A DNA stretch of 32,968 nucleotides from Pedosphaera sp. (GCA_009695195.1 SIBJ01000044.1:1-32968); one strand, 5' to 3'; positions 1 through 8,564 are shown, counted from the first letter of the stretch. Program-made: numbers and translations. Notes: generated by a model not told the origin, from the sequence alone.

Positions 1-105
1 CCCGTTCGCTCGCAAGCGGTGTCGCGTCCGACTTGCCACCGCAGTCCAAAAATACCGCCAGCACCCGCTCACCCGCACACGCCTTTAATCACACCCTCAT
101 CCACC
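1..105 (+). repeat. Palindromic repeat element, copy A (left part cut by window edge)
   Basis: Positions 12-46 carry one arm of the element (AAGCGGTGTCGCGTCC...), followed by the tail motif that ends CCTTTAATCACACCCTC near position 99. The same arm and tail recur at 8680-8765 and, in reverse complement, at 32704-32788. The partner arm and loop would lie upstream of the window. It sits directly in front of the PQQ-propeller gene. Confidence 0.85.
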
Positions 106-122
106 AGTGATTTTTAATTGCC

Positions 123-132
123 AGGAGGAGGT
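123..132 (+). promoter_or_regulatory. Strong Shine-Dalgarno site of the PQQ-propeller gene
   Basis: AGGAGGAGGT lies 11 nt before the ATG at 144. This favours 144 over the ATG at 134, which is too close and in another frame, and over the in-frame ATG at 165. Such a strong purine site is unusual here, because most genes of the window have none. Confidence 0.55.
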
Positions 133-143
133 GATGAAATACG

Positions 144-1481
144 ATGCCGCACGAAGGCACACCCATGGCCAGCTCAAAGCCTCCAATCCATCTGTCCCGC
201 AATGCCACGCGCCACATCACATCCTGGATGGCTGCGCTTGCGTTGCTGTCGTCCCGGATAGTGCGGGCGGAGGATTGGCCGCAGTGGCGCGGGTTGAATC
301 GCGATAACGTCTGGAACGAAACCGGCATCCTGCAAACTTTCCCGGCGAAGGGATTGAAGATGCGCTGGCGCGTGCCGGTGGGGCCGGGTTGGTCGAGTCC
401 GGTGGTGGTCCAAGGCCGGGTTTACCTGACTGACATGCGGTTGAAGCAACCCAAGGCTTGGGAGCGCATCCTGTGTTTCAAAGAATCGAACGGCAAGCGG
501 CTGTGGAGTCATGAAACCGAATTGGTTTACCCCGATTGGGCCTTCATCCCTGAGCACGGCGGCGGTCCGGCTGCGACACCGATCGTCGAGGACGGAAAAG
601 TTTTCTGGTTTGGCCGAAGCGGTCAGGTGGATTGTCGGGACGCGCGGAGCGGCAAAGTAATCTGGGAAATCCATTTGGACCGGAAATATGAAATCGGAGT
701 GCTGGGTTGCCGTGGGTCATCCTTGATTGGGGGGAATCTTTTGATCCTGTTCGCCGGCGGTAAGCCGGGCGCTTGTGTCCTCGCGCTCGACAAGCAGACG
801 GGGCAGGAGGTTTGGAAGGCGCTGGACGACGTTTTGTCGAACAGTTCACCGCTGGTCATCGTGGCCGGTGGCAAACGGCAGTTGATTGTCTGGACGGCCA
901 ACGCGGTAAGTTCGTTGAACCCCGCGACCGGCGAAACTTTCTGGCGGGAAGCGATGGTGACGAGCGGTAACGATTCGATTTCCACTCCGGTCGTTCAACA
1001 AAACCGGCTGCTGATTTCCGGCTTGATGCTTGAATTAGACGCAAGCCGTCCGGCGGCCAAGGTGCTCTGGCCGGAAACGCTGGCGGCTCCCAAAAGAATT
1101 CTGAGCAACACCTCGACCCCGCTCTTGCAGGGCGATTACGTGTACTCGGCGAAATCCAGCGGCGAACTGGTCTGCCTGGAAGCCGGCACCGGCAAACCGG
1201 TTTGGGGGACGACCAACGTGACCGGGCTGATATTCGGCGCCAGCATCCACCTGACGCCCAACGGTGAGGTGACGCTTCTTTTTACTGACGAAGGGAATTT
1301 GATTCTCGCTCGCCTCGCCCCCGGCGGTTACCGCGAACTCAGCCGCGTGCATTTGCTCAAGCCAACTTCAGTCTTGGGGGCTAGAAAACTTGCGTGGGTG
1401 CCGCCGGTTTTTGCGAACCACTGCGTCTTTGCCCGCAACGACGAAGAACTGATCTGCGCTTCGCTGGCGGTCAAGCCTTAA
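144..1481 (+). CDS. Secreted PQQ-like beta-propeller repeat protein
   Basis: This 445-residue protein has a basic N-terminus and a hydrophobic stretch (around residues 28-42, WMAALALLSSRIVRA) that looks like a Sec signal peptide, then EDWPQWRG, a typical opening of verrucomicrobial and planctomycetal BamB/PQQ-propeller proteins. PQQ-type blades recur: SSPVVVQGRVYLTD, ATPIVEDGKVFWFG, ALDKQTGQEVWK, SLNPATGETFWR, CLEAGTGKPVWG. Each has the usual G-(x)-W end of a propeller strand. The fold is a WD40-like propeller; no catalytic residues or cofactor ligands are evident, so a periplasmic scaffold or binding role is more likely than an enzyme. It stands alone on the plus strand. Its stop codon overlaps the stop codon of a recJ-tail copy on the other strand. 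The family is confident, the function is not. Confidence 0.85.
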   Translation: MPHEGTPMASSKPPIHLSRNATRHITSWMAALALLSSRIVRAEDWPQWRGLNRDNVWNETGILQTFPAKGLKMRWRVPVGPGWSSPVVVQGRVYLTDMRLKQPKAWERILCFKESNGKRLWSHETELVYPDWAFIPEHGGGPAATPIVEDGKVFWFGRSGQVDCRDARSGKVIWEIHLDRKYEIGVLGCRGSSLIGGNLLILFAGGKPGACVLALDKQTGQEVWKALDDVLSNSSPLVIVAGGKRQLIVWTANAVSSLNPATGETFWREAMVTSGNDSISTPVVQQNRLLISGLMLELDASRPAAKVLWPETLAAPKRILSNTSTPLLQGDYVYSAKSSGELVCLEAGTGKPVWGTTNVTGLIFGASIHLTPNGEVTLLFTDEGNLILARLAPGGYRELSRVHLLKPTSVLGARKLAWVPPVFANHCVFARNDEELICASLAVKP

Positions 1482-1566
1482 GCCGGCCGCCAATCCAAGA
1501 CTTTCAACTGCACCGCACGGCGGCCGTTGAAATCGTTGACCTGCGGCGCGAAGGCGAGGTCGAATA
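1478..1566 (-). pseudogene. Duplicated recJ 3' end (last 28 codons), orphan fragment
   Basis: Read on the minus strand, this stretch encodes FDLAFAPQVNDFNGRRA... ending VLDWRPA and a TAA stop. It matches the last 28 codons of recJ (2128-2211), which end VLDWRAA. By eye the two DNA copies differ at about 12 of 85 positions, yet only one residue changes. The fragment has no start and directly abuts the stop of the antitoxin-like gene. Its TAA overlaps the TAA of the convergent PQQ gene, which suggests that this was the original end of recJ at this locus. Confidence 0.85.
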
Positions 1567-1567
1567 A

Positions 1568-1771
1568 TTACGCAGCGACACGGCGGGAACGGATTTCGCG
1601 GGCGAGCGTGGCGACGGATTTGCGCCGGAACAAAGTACGACGGCGCGCCGTGTAATCGCCCTTGCCACCGTCAAAAAGGCGGAGAAAGCGGGCGGCGTTG
1701 GTCGGCCCCAACTCGCGTTGCAGGGCTTCCAGCCCGACGTGCCGGATTTGTTCAAGCGTTGCCAGCTTCAT
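1568..1771 (-). CDS. Small antitoxin-like protein paired with PIN fragment
   Basis: The 67-residue protein starts MKLATLEQIRHVGLEALQ and contains RFLRLFDGGKGDYTARR. Small proteins with an EQIRxxGLEALxRELG start and an RFL..F..G.GDYT core commonly sit next to PIN-domain genes, so I infer a partner or antitoxin role; I cannot name the family. Its ATG overlaps the TGA of the PIN gene (ATGA, 1768-1771), so the two are translationally coupled. The basic C-terminus (RRRTLFRRK, REIRSRR) could bind nucleic acid. Another minus-strand frame over 1504-1755 is open but does not match this pattern. Confidence 0.55.
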   Translation of the reverse strand: MKLATLEQIRHVGLEALQRELGPTNAARFLRLFDGGKGDYTARRRTLFRRKSVATLAREIRSRRVAA

Positions 1772-2121
1772 GGTTCAAAAGTTGCGTTTTCATCCAGCCA
1801 TGTCAAAGGGTTTTTCACCCTGACCTTCAGTTGTGCCGCCACGCGAGCGGCCCGCTTCAACAGCCGATCATCGGTCGTGAGAAAAACCTCCGTCGCAATC
1901 TCCGCGCAAGCCAGATGCAAGGCGTCCAGCGGGGAAATGCCCAGCGCGGCGATCGTCACCGCGCGGGTTTCCAACGCTGAGGTGAGTTGAATTTCCACCG
2001 TCGCCATGTCCGCCAAGGTCTGCACCCGCTCGCGCCGCTGTGAATCCCGGTCGGCGGAAATTTCAAGCTGAATGACCTCGCTGCCGATCAAACGAACCGG
2101 ACCAGACTCAACGCGCGCCAA
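1768..2121 (-). pseudogene. PIN-domain toxin, 5'-truncated
   Basis: The 117-codon frame carries the C-terminal two thirds of a PIN (VapC-like) RNase: VESGPVRLIGSEVIQLEI, the signature GISPLDALHLACAEI and VFLTTDDRLLKRA, then VKNPLTWLDE. Acidic residues of the second half (PLDALH, TTDD) are present. The N-terminal strand with the first catalytic Asp (normally DTSVLN or DTCVLN) and the following helix are missing. The frame begins right after the recJ stop codon and is in phase with recJ; the only nearby start is a TTG at 2119-2121. The gene was probably cut by the event that placed the recJ tail here, so it is unlikely to be an active nuclease. Confidence 0.7.
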
Positions 2122-2124
2122 AAC

Positions 2125-3843
2125 TCAAGCTGCGCGCCAGTCGAGCACTTTCAATTGCACCGCGCGGCGGCCGTTGAAGTCGTTCACTTGCGGCGCGAAG
2201 GCGAGGTCGAATTTTCCCACGGGCAATGAGGCTTTGCCGCCGTTCCACCAGACGGCTTCGTGTGTGACCTTGCCGTCGGTGACCCAGAGTTTCACGTGTT
2301 GCTTCTCGCTGCCCATGCGTTGGAGTGGGCGCGCGTGCGTCACGTGGCGCGCGCAGAATTGCACGTTTGGATTGCCCATGCCGGTCGGGCGGAGTTGATC
2401 GAGGTCGGTGATCGTGTCGAGCGAGAGGTCGCCGAGGTTCACTTCGGCGTCGAGGCGGAGTGGGGGTTGCAAATCTTCCGGCTTGAGGGCGCGGCGGGCG
2501 AGGTCGTTCAAGCGCGTGCGAAAGGCGTCGAGATTTTCCGGTTTGATGGAAAGTCCGGCGGCCATCGCGTGACCGCCGTGTCGGACGAGCAGGTCATCGC
2601 ACTCGCGCAAGGCCGCGGCGAGGTCGAAGCCCGCGATGCTGCGGCCGGAGCCGCGCCATTGGTCGCCATCGCCGCCGATGATGATGGTGGGCCGGTAAAA
2701 TTCCTGAAGCACGCGCGACGCGACGATGCCCACGACGCCGACGTGCCACATCAATTGCCCCTCGACGATGGCGAAGTCGGTTTGTGGATTGAACCGCGCG
2801 CGCACCGCGCCGGAAACTTCCTCGGCGATGCTGCGCTCAATCTTTTGCCGCTCGCGATTCTGCGAGTCGAGTTTGTGCGCGATGGGCGTGGCAGAGGCGA
2901 GGTCATTGCTGAGGAGCAGGTGGAGCGATTCCTCGGCGGTCTCCAATCGGCCCGAGGCGTTGAGGCGCGGGCCGAGTTGGAAACCGACTTCGTAGGTGCC
3001 GAGCTTCGGCGGGCATTGGGCGATTTGTTTCAACGCGATCAAACCCGGGCGCGGCGTTGTGCTCAAGCGTTCGAGGCCGGTGGAAACGAGGATGCGGTTC
3101 TCGCCGGTGAGCGGAACGAGATCGGCCACGGTGCCGAGGGCGACGAGATCGAGCAGCGGCCTCAGATCGAAGTCGGCGGCGCCGGCCAGGCCGAGTTCGC
3201 GAGCGCGTTTGACGAGGGCGTGCGCGAACTTGAAGGCGAGGCCGACGGAGCACAGTTCCGTGAACGCAGGTTGAGAGTTGAGAGTTGAGAGTTGAGGGTT
3301 CACCAGCGCCACGGCTTCGGGGGCGGGCGAGGAAATCTGATGATGGTCGAGGACGATGACTTCGACGTTGCGGGTTCGGAGCCACGCGATGGTTTCGACG
3401 GCAGTCGAGCCGCAGTCCACGGCGAGGAGCAGTGTGACGGGATTGGTTTTAAGGCAATTCTCCACGGCGTCCTGGCTCAAGCCGTAGCCTTCGTCGAGAC
3501 GATGGGGCAGGTAGTAGCTGACATTGCAGCCGAGCTTGCCGAGGACTTCCACTAGCAGTGCCGTGGAGGTGACGCCGTCCACGTCGTAGTCGCCGAAGAT
3601 GACGAGGCGTTCGTTGCGTTCGCGGGCGAGGAGCAGGCGCTCAACGGCGGCGGCCATGTTCGGGAGCAGGAACGGGTCGGCAAGGTTTTTCAGGCGCGGT
3701 TGCAAAAAGTTTCGGATGGCGGCGGGTTCACTCAGCCCGCGGTTGACGAGGCACTGCGCGAGCAGCGGGGAGATTTTGAGTTGCGCCGCCAACGGGCCGG
3801 TGAGCAGCGGTTGCGATGGGGCGAGTGTCCAGCGGAATTTCAT
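2125..3843 (-). CDS. recJ: Single-stranded-DNA-specific exonuclease RecJ
   Basis: RecJ degrades single-stranded DNA 5' to 3' in recombination and mismatch or base-excision repair. The 572-residue product has the DHH-superfamily motifs in order: GDYDVDG (85-90), AVDCG (142-145), LDHH (165-168) and ALGTVADLVP. Next come the DHHA1 part with GPRLNASGR and HGGHAMAAG, and a C-terminal OB-fold region. The length is normal for RecJ. The start MKFRWTLAPS at 3843 shares ATGA with the stop of the exoD-like gene. Residues 184-191 (QLSTLNSQ) come from a 7-bp repeat array between the DHH motif and motif IV. The last 28 codons exist a second time at 1478-1566, so this 3' end may have been replaced. It is the distal gene of the yajC-secDF operon. 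Confidence 0.95.
   Translation of the reverse strand: MKFRWTLAPSQPLLTGPLAAQLKISPLLAQCLVNRGLSEPAAIRNFLQPRLKNLADPFLLPNMAAAVERLLLARERNERLVIFGDYDVDGVTSTALLVEVLGKLGCNVSYYLPHRLDEGYGLSQDAVENCLKTNPVTLLLAVDCGSTAVETIAWLRTRNVEVIVLDHHQISSPAPEAVALVNPQLSTLNSQPAFTELCSVGLAFKFAHALVKRARELGLAGAADFDLRPLLDLVALGTVADLVPLTGENRILVSTGLERLSTTPRPGLIALKQIAQCPPKLGTYEVGFQLGPRLNASGRLETAEESLHLLLSNDLASATPIAHKLDSQNRERQKIERSIAEEVSGAVRARFNPQTDFAIVEGQLMWHVGVVGIVASRVLQEFYRPTIIIGGDGDQWRGSGRSIAGFDLAAALRECDDLLVRHGGHAMAAGLSIKPENLDAFRTRLNDLARRALKPEDLQPPLRLDAEVNLGDLSLDTITDLDQLRPTGMGNPNVQFCARHVTHARPLQRMGSEKQHVKLWVTDGKVTHEAVWWNGGKASLPVGKFDLAFAPQVNDFNGRRAVQLKVLDWRAA
3271..3298. repeat. Heptanucleotide array inside recJ (TTGAGAG x4)
   Basis: Four adjacent 7-bp units, TTGAGAG three times and TTGAGGG once, lie within recJ and encode a short LSTLNSQ-type peptide in the minus-strand frame. 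The frame stays open on both sides. Other 7-bp arrays with different units occur at 14187, 25418, 25748, 30274 and 31740. Confidence 0.85.
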
Positions 3844-4499
3844 TGGAGTCCCAGCCAGTGGAGAACCGGGCGTAGCCAGTCGCCGAGTTGGTTCACGATG
3901 AGCGCGCCGAAGAAAACGAAGTAAGCCGTCGAGACGGCGGACGCGAAGTAGCCGAACCAGATCATCATGCCGTCCTCCTCCATCATGCTTACGGCGAGAA
4001 GAATGATGGCGTAGCACGGGAGCGCGTTCGAGCCGTGGAACGGCGGCGAGGGCAGCGGCAGCGCGAGGAGCGCGGCGTTGAAGACGATCAACAGCGCGTT
4101 GGTGATGTGCGCGAGCCGCCAGCTCATCCACACGGTGCGGCGCGGGCGTACAAATTTTTCCAGCAGCCGGCAGAATTTCATGCCGCCGGCGAGGATGACG
4201 GTTTTCAACTTCGGCGGGAGCACGCGGTCGCCGAGAAATTTCGGGAGGCGCGGCGTTTTGCGCAGCGCTAGCCTCAATGCGAGGAGGCCGATCATCGGCC
4301 CGAGCACCGTGCTCATGCCGGGAATGGAAACCCACGCCACAAACGGCAGGCTGAAAAGAATCATCACGAGGTAAAGCCTGCGGCCTTCCGTGCCGACGAT
4401 GACGCGGTTGGCGGTGAGGTGGCCCGGGTCGCGATGGAGAATCCGCGCGAGGCTTTGCGAGAGCGGTTCGTGCGGATGAGTGGCGTGGCCCGGCGGCAT
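3840..4499 (-). CDS. ExoD family membrane protein
   Basis: The 219-residue protein fits the ExoD family (exopolysaccharide synthesis, ExoD). It has LSQSLARILHRDPGHLTANRVIV near the N-terminus, then hydrophobic segments: YLVMILFSLPFVAWVSIPG, TVLGPMIGLLALRLALR, LLIVFNAALLALPLP, CYAIILLAVSMMEEDG and FVFFGALIVNQLGDWL. The pattern of short hydrophobic segments with a conserved LPLP/P-H-G-N-A-LP region and EEDG is typical of the family, whose biochemical role is unknown although it was first linked to exopolysaccharide production in rhizobia. I chose MPPGHATHPH at 4499 because the frame upstream runs into the C-terminal part of the terC-like gene. It overlaps recJ by 4 bp, so both are probably co-translated. 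Confidence 0.8.
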   Translation of the reverse strand: MPPGHATHPHEPLSQSLARILHRDPGHLTANRVIVGTEGRRLYLVMILFSLPFVAWVSIPGMSTVLGPMIGLLALRLALRKTPRLPKFLGDRVLPPKLKTVILAGGMKFCRLLEKFVRPRRTVWMSWRLAHITNALLIVFNAALLALPLPSPPFHGSNALPCYAIILLAVSMMEEDGMMIWFGYFASAVSTAYFVFFGALIVNQLGDWLRPVLHWLGLQ

Positions 4500-4531
4500 C
4501 GCGGAGAGATTCCGCCGAACGGGGAGTGGAG

Positions 4532-5518
4532 TCAATGCGGCTTGGACCGGCTGTGGGAAGTGTTGCGTGTTTCCCGCCGCGCGGCGGTGAGGGAGAGAAC
4601 GATGGCCGTGGCAATGATGCCGGCGACAACGAGCAACGAAACGCCGCCGGGTATTTCCAGTTGAAACCATTTCTCCGGCGCGTCGTGCGGGTCAATCAGC
4701 ATCTTGATGCCGATGAAGACGAGCACGAAGGAAAGGCCGACCTTGAGATAGCGGAAGTAGCCGATGGCCTGGGCGAGGACAAAGTAAAGCGAGCGCAGTC
4801 CGAGAATGGCGCAGACGTTCGACGTGAAGACGATGAAGGGTTTGGTGGTGACGGCGAAGATCGCGGGGATGGAATCCACCGCGAAGATGAGATCGGTGGT
4901 TTCAACCATCAACAGCACCAGCGCCAACGGCGTGAGCGCGAGGCCCTGCGGATTGCGGACGGTGAACTTGTGGCCGTGGAAGTCGGGGGTGATGGGAAAG
5001 ATTTTTTTGGCGAGGCGCAGGACGGGATTTTTTTCCGGATGCACGGCGGCATCGCTGGTGAACAGCATTTTGACGCCGGTAAAAACGAGGAACGCGCCGA
5101 AGAAATAGAGCAGCCACATGAAGCGTTGAATCAGCGCCGCGCCGGCCGCGATCATCGCGCCGCGCATCAGGAGCGCGCCAAGGATGCCCCAGAAAAGCAC
5201 GCGGTGCTGATATTGGGTGGGCACGCGAAAATAGGTGAAGATGATCGCGATGACGAAGACGTTGTCCATCGAGAGCGAGAATTCAATGAGGTAGCCGGTG
5301 ATGAATTCGACGGCTTCCTGGCGGCCCCGGGTCGGGATGAGCGCGGCGGCGAAGAGCATCGAAAGGGCGAACCACACGCCGGTCCAGACGAGGGCTTCCT
5401 TAAATTTGACCACGTGGGCGCGGCGGTGAAAGACGCCCAAGTCCAGCGCGAGGAAAAAGAGGACGCAGACAATGAAACCCGCCCAATGCCAGGGGGTGAT
5501 TGCAACGACGCCGAACAT
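4532..5518 (-). CDS. TerC/Alx family integral membrane protein
   Basis: The 328-residue protein belongs to the TerC family, which in characterised members (Alx, YkoY) is linked to manganese efflux and metalation of exported proteins. It has about eight membrane segments. Family signatures are EFSLSMDNVFVIA (Asp85, Asn86) and VETTDLIFAVDSIPAI (Asp209, Asp215), the intramembrane acidic residues thought to bind metal. It starts with MFGVVAITPWHWAGF and lies 10 bp downstream of secDF. Its place behind a Sec-translocase gene agrees with a role in metal supply to exported proteins, though this is inference. The tail (residues 305-328) is basic and polar and looks unconserved. Confidence 0.9.
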   Translation of the reverse strand: MFGVVAITPWHWAGFIVCVLFFLALDLGVFHRRAHVVKFKEALVWTGVWFALSMLFAAALIPTRGRQEAVEFITGYLIEFSLSMDNVFVIAIIFTYFRVPTQYQHRVLFWGILGALLMRGAMIAAGAALIQRFMWLLYFFGAFLVFTGVKMLFTSDAAVHPEKNPVLRLAKKIFPITPDFHGHKFTVRNPQGLALTPLALVLLMVETTDLIFAVDSIPAIFAVTTKPFIVFTSNVCAILGLRSLYFVLAQAIGYFRYLKVGLSFVLVFIGIKMLIDPHDAPEKWFQLEIPGGVSLLVVAGIIATAIVLSLTAARRETRNTSHSRSKPH

Positions 5519-5528
5519 GGCGAAGGGG

Positions 5529-8126
5529 TCAGGGTTTGGCGGTCGCGGTGCCGGCGGTGGGGACGTTCAACTGGCCGCTGCCGATGTTGGGGCGCTGGCC
5601 ACCGTGAAACCATTTCTGCCACAACAGAACGCACACGCTGGCGATGTAGATCGAGGAATACGTTCCCGTCAGGATGCCGACGAGGAACGTGAACGCGAAG
5701 TCGTTGACCGGGCCGCCGCCGAAAATGTAAAGCGACAGTGTGGCGAGGAACACGGTGCCGGAAGTGATGAGCGTCCGGCTCAGGGTCTGATTCAACGCCT
5801 GGTTAATGACCTCGGTGAACGTGCCGCGCACACCGAGCTTCAGGTCTTCACGGATGCGGTCGAAGATGACGATGGTGTCGTTGATCGAGAAGCCGATGAT
5901 CGTGAGGATGGCGGCGACGGTGGTGGCGTTGAGTTCGCGGTCCACGAGGAAATACCAGCCGAGCGTCATCAGAATGTCGTGGATGATGGCGATCACCGCG
6001 CCGACGGCGAAGGAGAATTCGTAACGGAACGCCACGTAGATCAAAATGCCGAACATGGCGAGCAGCGCGGCAAGGATGGCGGTGTTGCGGAGTTCAGCCC
6101 CGACGCTCGGGCCGACACCGAGCGTGCTCTTGACGGTGAAGTCGGCTTCCGGGAACGCTGTCTTCAACTGGCTGACGACTTTCTTCGTCACCTCTTCGCT
6201 TTTCGCTTCGGTCTTCTGGTCGCCCAAGTCGCGCACGGTAACGGTGAGCGTGCGCTGGCCGTTGCCGATTTCGCGTTGATACGAGATCAGCGCCCCTTTG
6301 AAGCCGGTCTGCTCGACTGCGTGCCGGATCTTGTCCACGCCGATGTCTTTGGATTGATCGAAGCCGAGCGTGATCTCGTTGCCGCCGGCGAATTCGACGC
6401 CCATCACATCGCTGCCGCGATAGAAAACCCCGTAACCGATGCCGATCAAAATCAGCAGCCAGGACGCGACGAAGGCGGGGACGGCCAGGCGCATGAAGTT
6501 GATCTTCGTGTTGCGGATGAGATGGAGCATCGGCAGGCTCTTGATCAAATTCTTTTCGAGCAGGAAGTCGAAGATCAACCGGGTCACGACCAGCGCCGTG
6601 AACAAACTCGCGGCCACGCCGATGGTCAGCGCCACGCCGAAACCCTTCACCGAACCGGTGCCCATGTAAATCAGGATGACCGAGGAGATCAGCGTCGTGA
6701 CGTGCGAGTCGAAGATCGTGCTGAACGCGCGGTCGTAACCGGCGGCGATGGCACCGCGCAGGGATTTTCCCTTGGCGAGTTCCTCGCGGATGCGTTCGTA
6801 AATCAGCACGTTCGCGTCCACCGCCATGCCGACGGTTAGCACGATGCCCGCGATGCCCGGCAGCGTGAATGTGGTGCCGATGGAGCACATGACGCCGAGC
6901 AGGATGATGATGTTGGTGATGAGCGCGACGTTGGCGACGAGGCCGGAAAGCATGTAGTAAACCAGCATGAACCCGGCGACGAGGATCACGCCGATGATGG
7001 AGGCCGTGATGCCGCTCTTGATCGAGTCAACGCCGAGCGTGGGGTCAACGTCACGTTGAAACAAAATATTCACCTTCGCCTTGAGTGGATTTTCGAGCAC
7101 GTTGGCGAGGCCGAAGGCTTCCTTTTCCGAGTAGTCGCCCGTGATCACGCCGCTGCCGTCCACGATGGGAACTTTGATGCGCGGCGCGGTCTGCAATTCG
7201 CCGTCGAGCACGATGGCCAGAAAGTGTCCGACGTTCTCCGTGGTGACACGGGCGAAGATTTCACTGCCTCTGGCGTCGAGTCGAAACGCGATTTCCGGCC
7301 GGCCATAATCGTCGCGCGTGATGCCCGCGCTCTTGATGCTGCCCGTGAGCTCGGCTTTTTTGCGCACCACATATTTCTCCACCTGCTTCTCGCCGTTCTT
7401 CAGCGTCCGCACCTGCGTCATGACCTGGTAACCGGTCGGGATCTCGCCGCGTTCGAGACAGCCGCGGCTGTCCTCGTGGACCATGCGGAATTCCAGAAAG
7501 GCGACCTTTTGGATTCGATCGCGTGCGTCCTGACGTTCGGCCTCGGATAACCCCGGCAGTTGAATCAAAATCTGGTTCTGGCCGGCCGGTTGGATGAGCG
7601 GTTCGGCGACGCCGAGGCTGTCCACGCGTTTCCGCAGGACTTCGACCGCCTGCTCCAGCGCGCCCTCGACGGCCACGGTGTTCGTGCGATTTTCCAGCAC
7701 GCCGAGTTTGTTCGTCACTGTCTCGACGCTGACCAACATGTTGGTGTCCATCTCGATGATGAAGGACGTGCCGCCTTGCAGGTCGAGGCCGAGCTTGATC
7801 TTGCCCGCGACTTCGCGCTGCAGCCGGTTGAGCACGTGAGTCGTGGGATGAACCTCGTTGCGCGCTTCGAACTGCGGGAAGTATTTCGCAATGTCATTCG
7901 TGCCGACGGCTTCATGCAAGTTGGCGAAGCCGCGATCCGGGGACGTTTGCCGCAGGCTGCGGGCTTTCGTTACGATGTTGGAATAGGCCGCATCGCGGGC
8001 TGGCGGATGCGCGTTGTTCGCGAAGTGCTCGATGATGTCGCCGCTTCTCAGCGGGTACATTTCGTAAAACGACCAGGCGACGACGATGAGAACGATGATG
8101 AATCTCAGCAGGTTGTTGCGCTTCAT
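5529..8126 (-). CDS. secDF: Fused protein translocase subunit SecDF
   Basis: SecD and SecF are joined in one 865-residue protein that uses the proton motive force to pull exported proteins through SecYEG. The SecD half has a first membrane helix at residues 6-22, the GLDLQGG motif (113-119), a long periplasmic domain and the VDANVLIYERIREE signature near residue 435. The SecF half starts around residue 545 with another single helix and carries DTIVIFDRIRED near 749-762. Each half has six membrane segments. The C-terminus is short (NVPTAGTATAKP). Fused SecDF is common in several phyla. It lies 18 bp downstream of yajC, the usual order of the auxiliary Sec operon. Confidence 0.97.
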   Translation of the reverse strand: MKRNNLLRFIIVLIVVAWSFYEMYPLRSGDIIEHFANNAHPPARDAAYSNIVTKARSLRQTSPDRGFANLHEAVGTNDIAKYFPQFEARNEVHPTTHVLNRLQREVAGKIKLGLDLQGGTSFIIEMDTNMLVSVETVTNKLGVLENRTNTVAVEGALEQAVEVLRKRVDSLGVAEPLIQPAGQNQILIQLPGLSEAERQDARDRIQKVAFLEFRMVHEDSRGCLERGEIPTGYQVMTQVRTLKNGEKQVEKYVVRKKAELTGSIKSAGITRDDYGRPEIAFRLDARGSEIFARVTTENVGHFLAIVLDGELQTAPRIKVPIVDGSGVITGDYSEKEAFGLANVLENPLKAKVNILFQRDVDPTLGVDSIKSGITASIIGVILVAGFMLVYYMLSGLVANVALITNIIILLGVMCSIGTTFTLPGIAGIVLTVGMAVDANVLIYERIREELAKGKSLRGAIAAGYDRAFSTIFDSHVTTLISSVILIYMGTGSVKGFGVALTIGVAASLFTALVVTRLIFDFLLEKNLIKSLPMLHLIRNTKINFMRLAVPAFVASWLLILIGIGYGVFYRGSDVMGVEFAGGNEITLGFDQSKDIGVDKIRHAVEQTGFKGALISYQREIGNGQRTLTVTVRDLGDQKTEAKSEEVTKKVVSQLKTAFPEADFTVKSTLGVGPSVGAELRNTAILAALLAMFGILIYVAFRYEFSFAVGAVIAIIHDILMTLGWYFLVDRELNATTVAAILTIIGFSINDTIVIFDRIREDLKLGVRGTFTEVINQALNQTLSRTLITSGTVFLATLSLYIFGGGPVNDFAFTFLVGILTGTYSSIYIASVCVLLWQKWFHGGQRPNIGSGQLNVPTAGTATAKP

Positions 8127-8144
8127 GAGTGGGAAAAATGGGGA

Positions 8145-8495
8145 TCAGGATTCGCTGGTTTCGCCGCTGCGCTCGGTGATTTCAGCGATGGCGGTCTTGG
8201 TGATTTCAAATTTGGCGTCGGCGGAACGGATGGTGACGGATTTTTCCTTCACGGTGATCACCGTGGCGATGATGCCGCTGGTGGTGAGAATGCGGTCGCC
8301 GCTTTTGACGTTTTTAAGCAATTCCGCCAGCGCACGCTGGCGTTTCTGCTGGGGCCGCCACATGACGAGATAGACCATCACGCCCATGAGGACCATCATG
8401 CCCACGAGCTTGAGCATCTCGCCCTTGGGGTCCGCCGCCGTTCCCTGTGGCGGCGGGGCCATGCCCAGGATGATGTTGTTCCAGTTAAATTCCAT
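8145..8495 (-). CDS. yajC: Preprotein translocase accessory subunit YajC
   Basis: A 116-residue single-span protein and partner of SecDF. It has a short N-terminus, a proline-rich spacer, the membrane helix KLVGMMVLMGVMVYLVMW, then RPQQKRQRALAELLKNVKSGDRILTTSGI, the conserved cytoplasmic block of YajC, and VKEKSVTIR. I chose the ATG at 8495 (MEFNWNNIILG) rather than upstream in-frame starts because the upstream codons show no family similarity. There is no clear Shine-Dalgarno site. The palindromic element copy B begins about 70 bp upstream, so the operon promoter lies between them or within the element. Confidence 0.93.
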   Translation of the reverse strand: MEFNWNNIILGMAPPPQGTAADPKGEMLKLVGMMVLMGVMVYLVMWRPQQKRQRALAELLKNVKSGDRILTTSGIIATVITVKEKSVTIRSADAKFEITKTAIAEITERSGETSES

Positions 8496-8564
8496 ATTCG
8501 ATAAAGTGGGCGCACAATCTATGGAAGTGCAGGGGTTTGGCAAGCGTTATGAGCGCAGGGTTTT

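Noticed and set aside
5472..6839. Plus-strand open frames opposite secDF, terC-like and recJ genes
   Set aside because: Acidic and basic low-complexity shadows of the conserved minus-strand genes.
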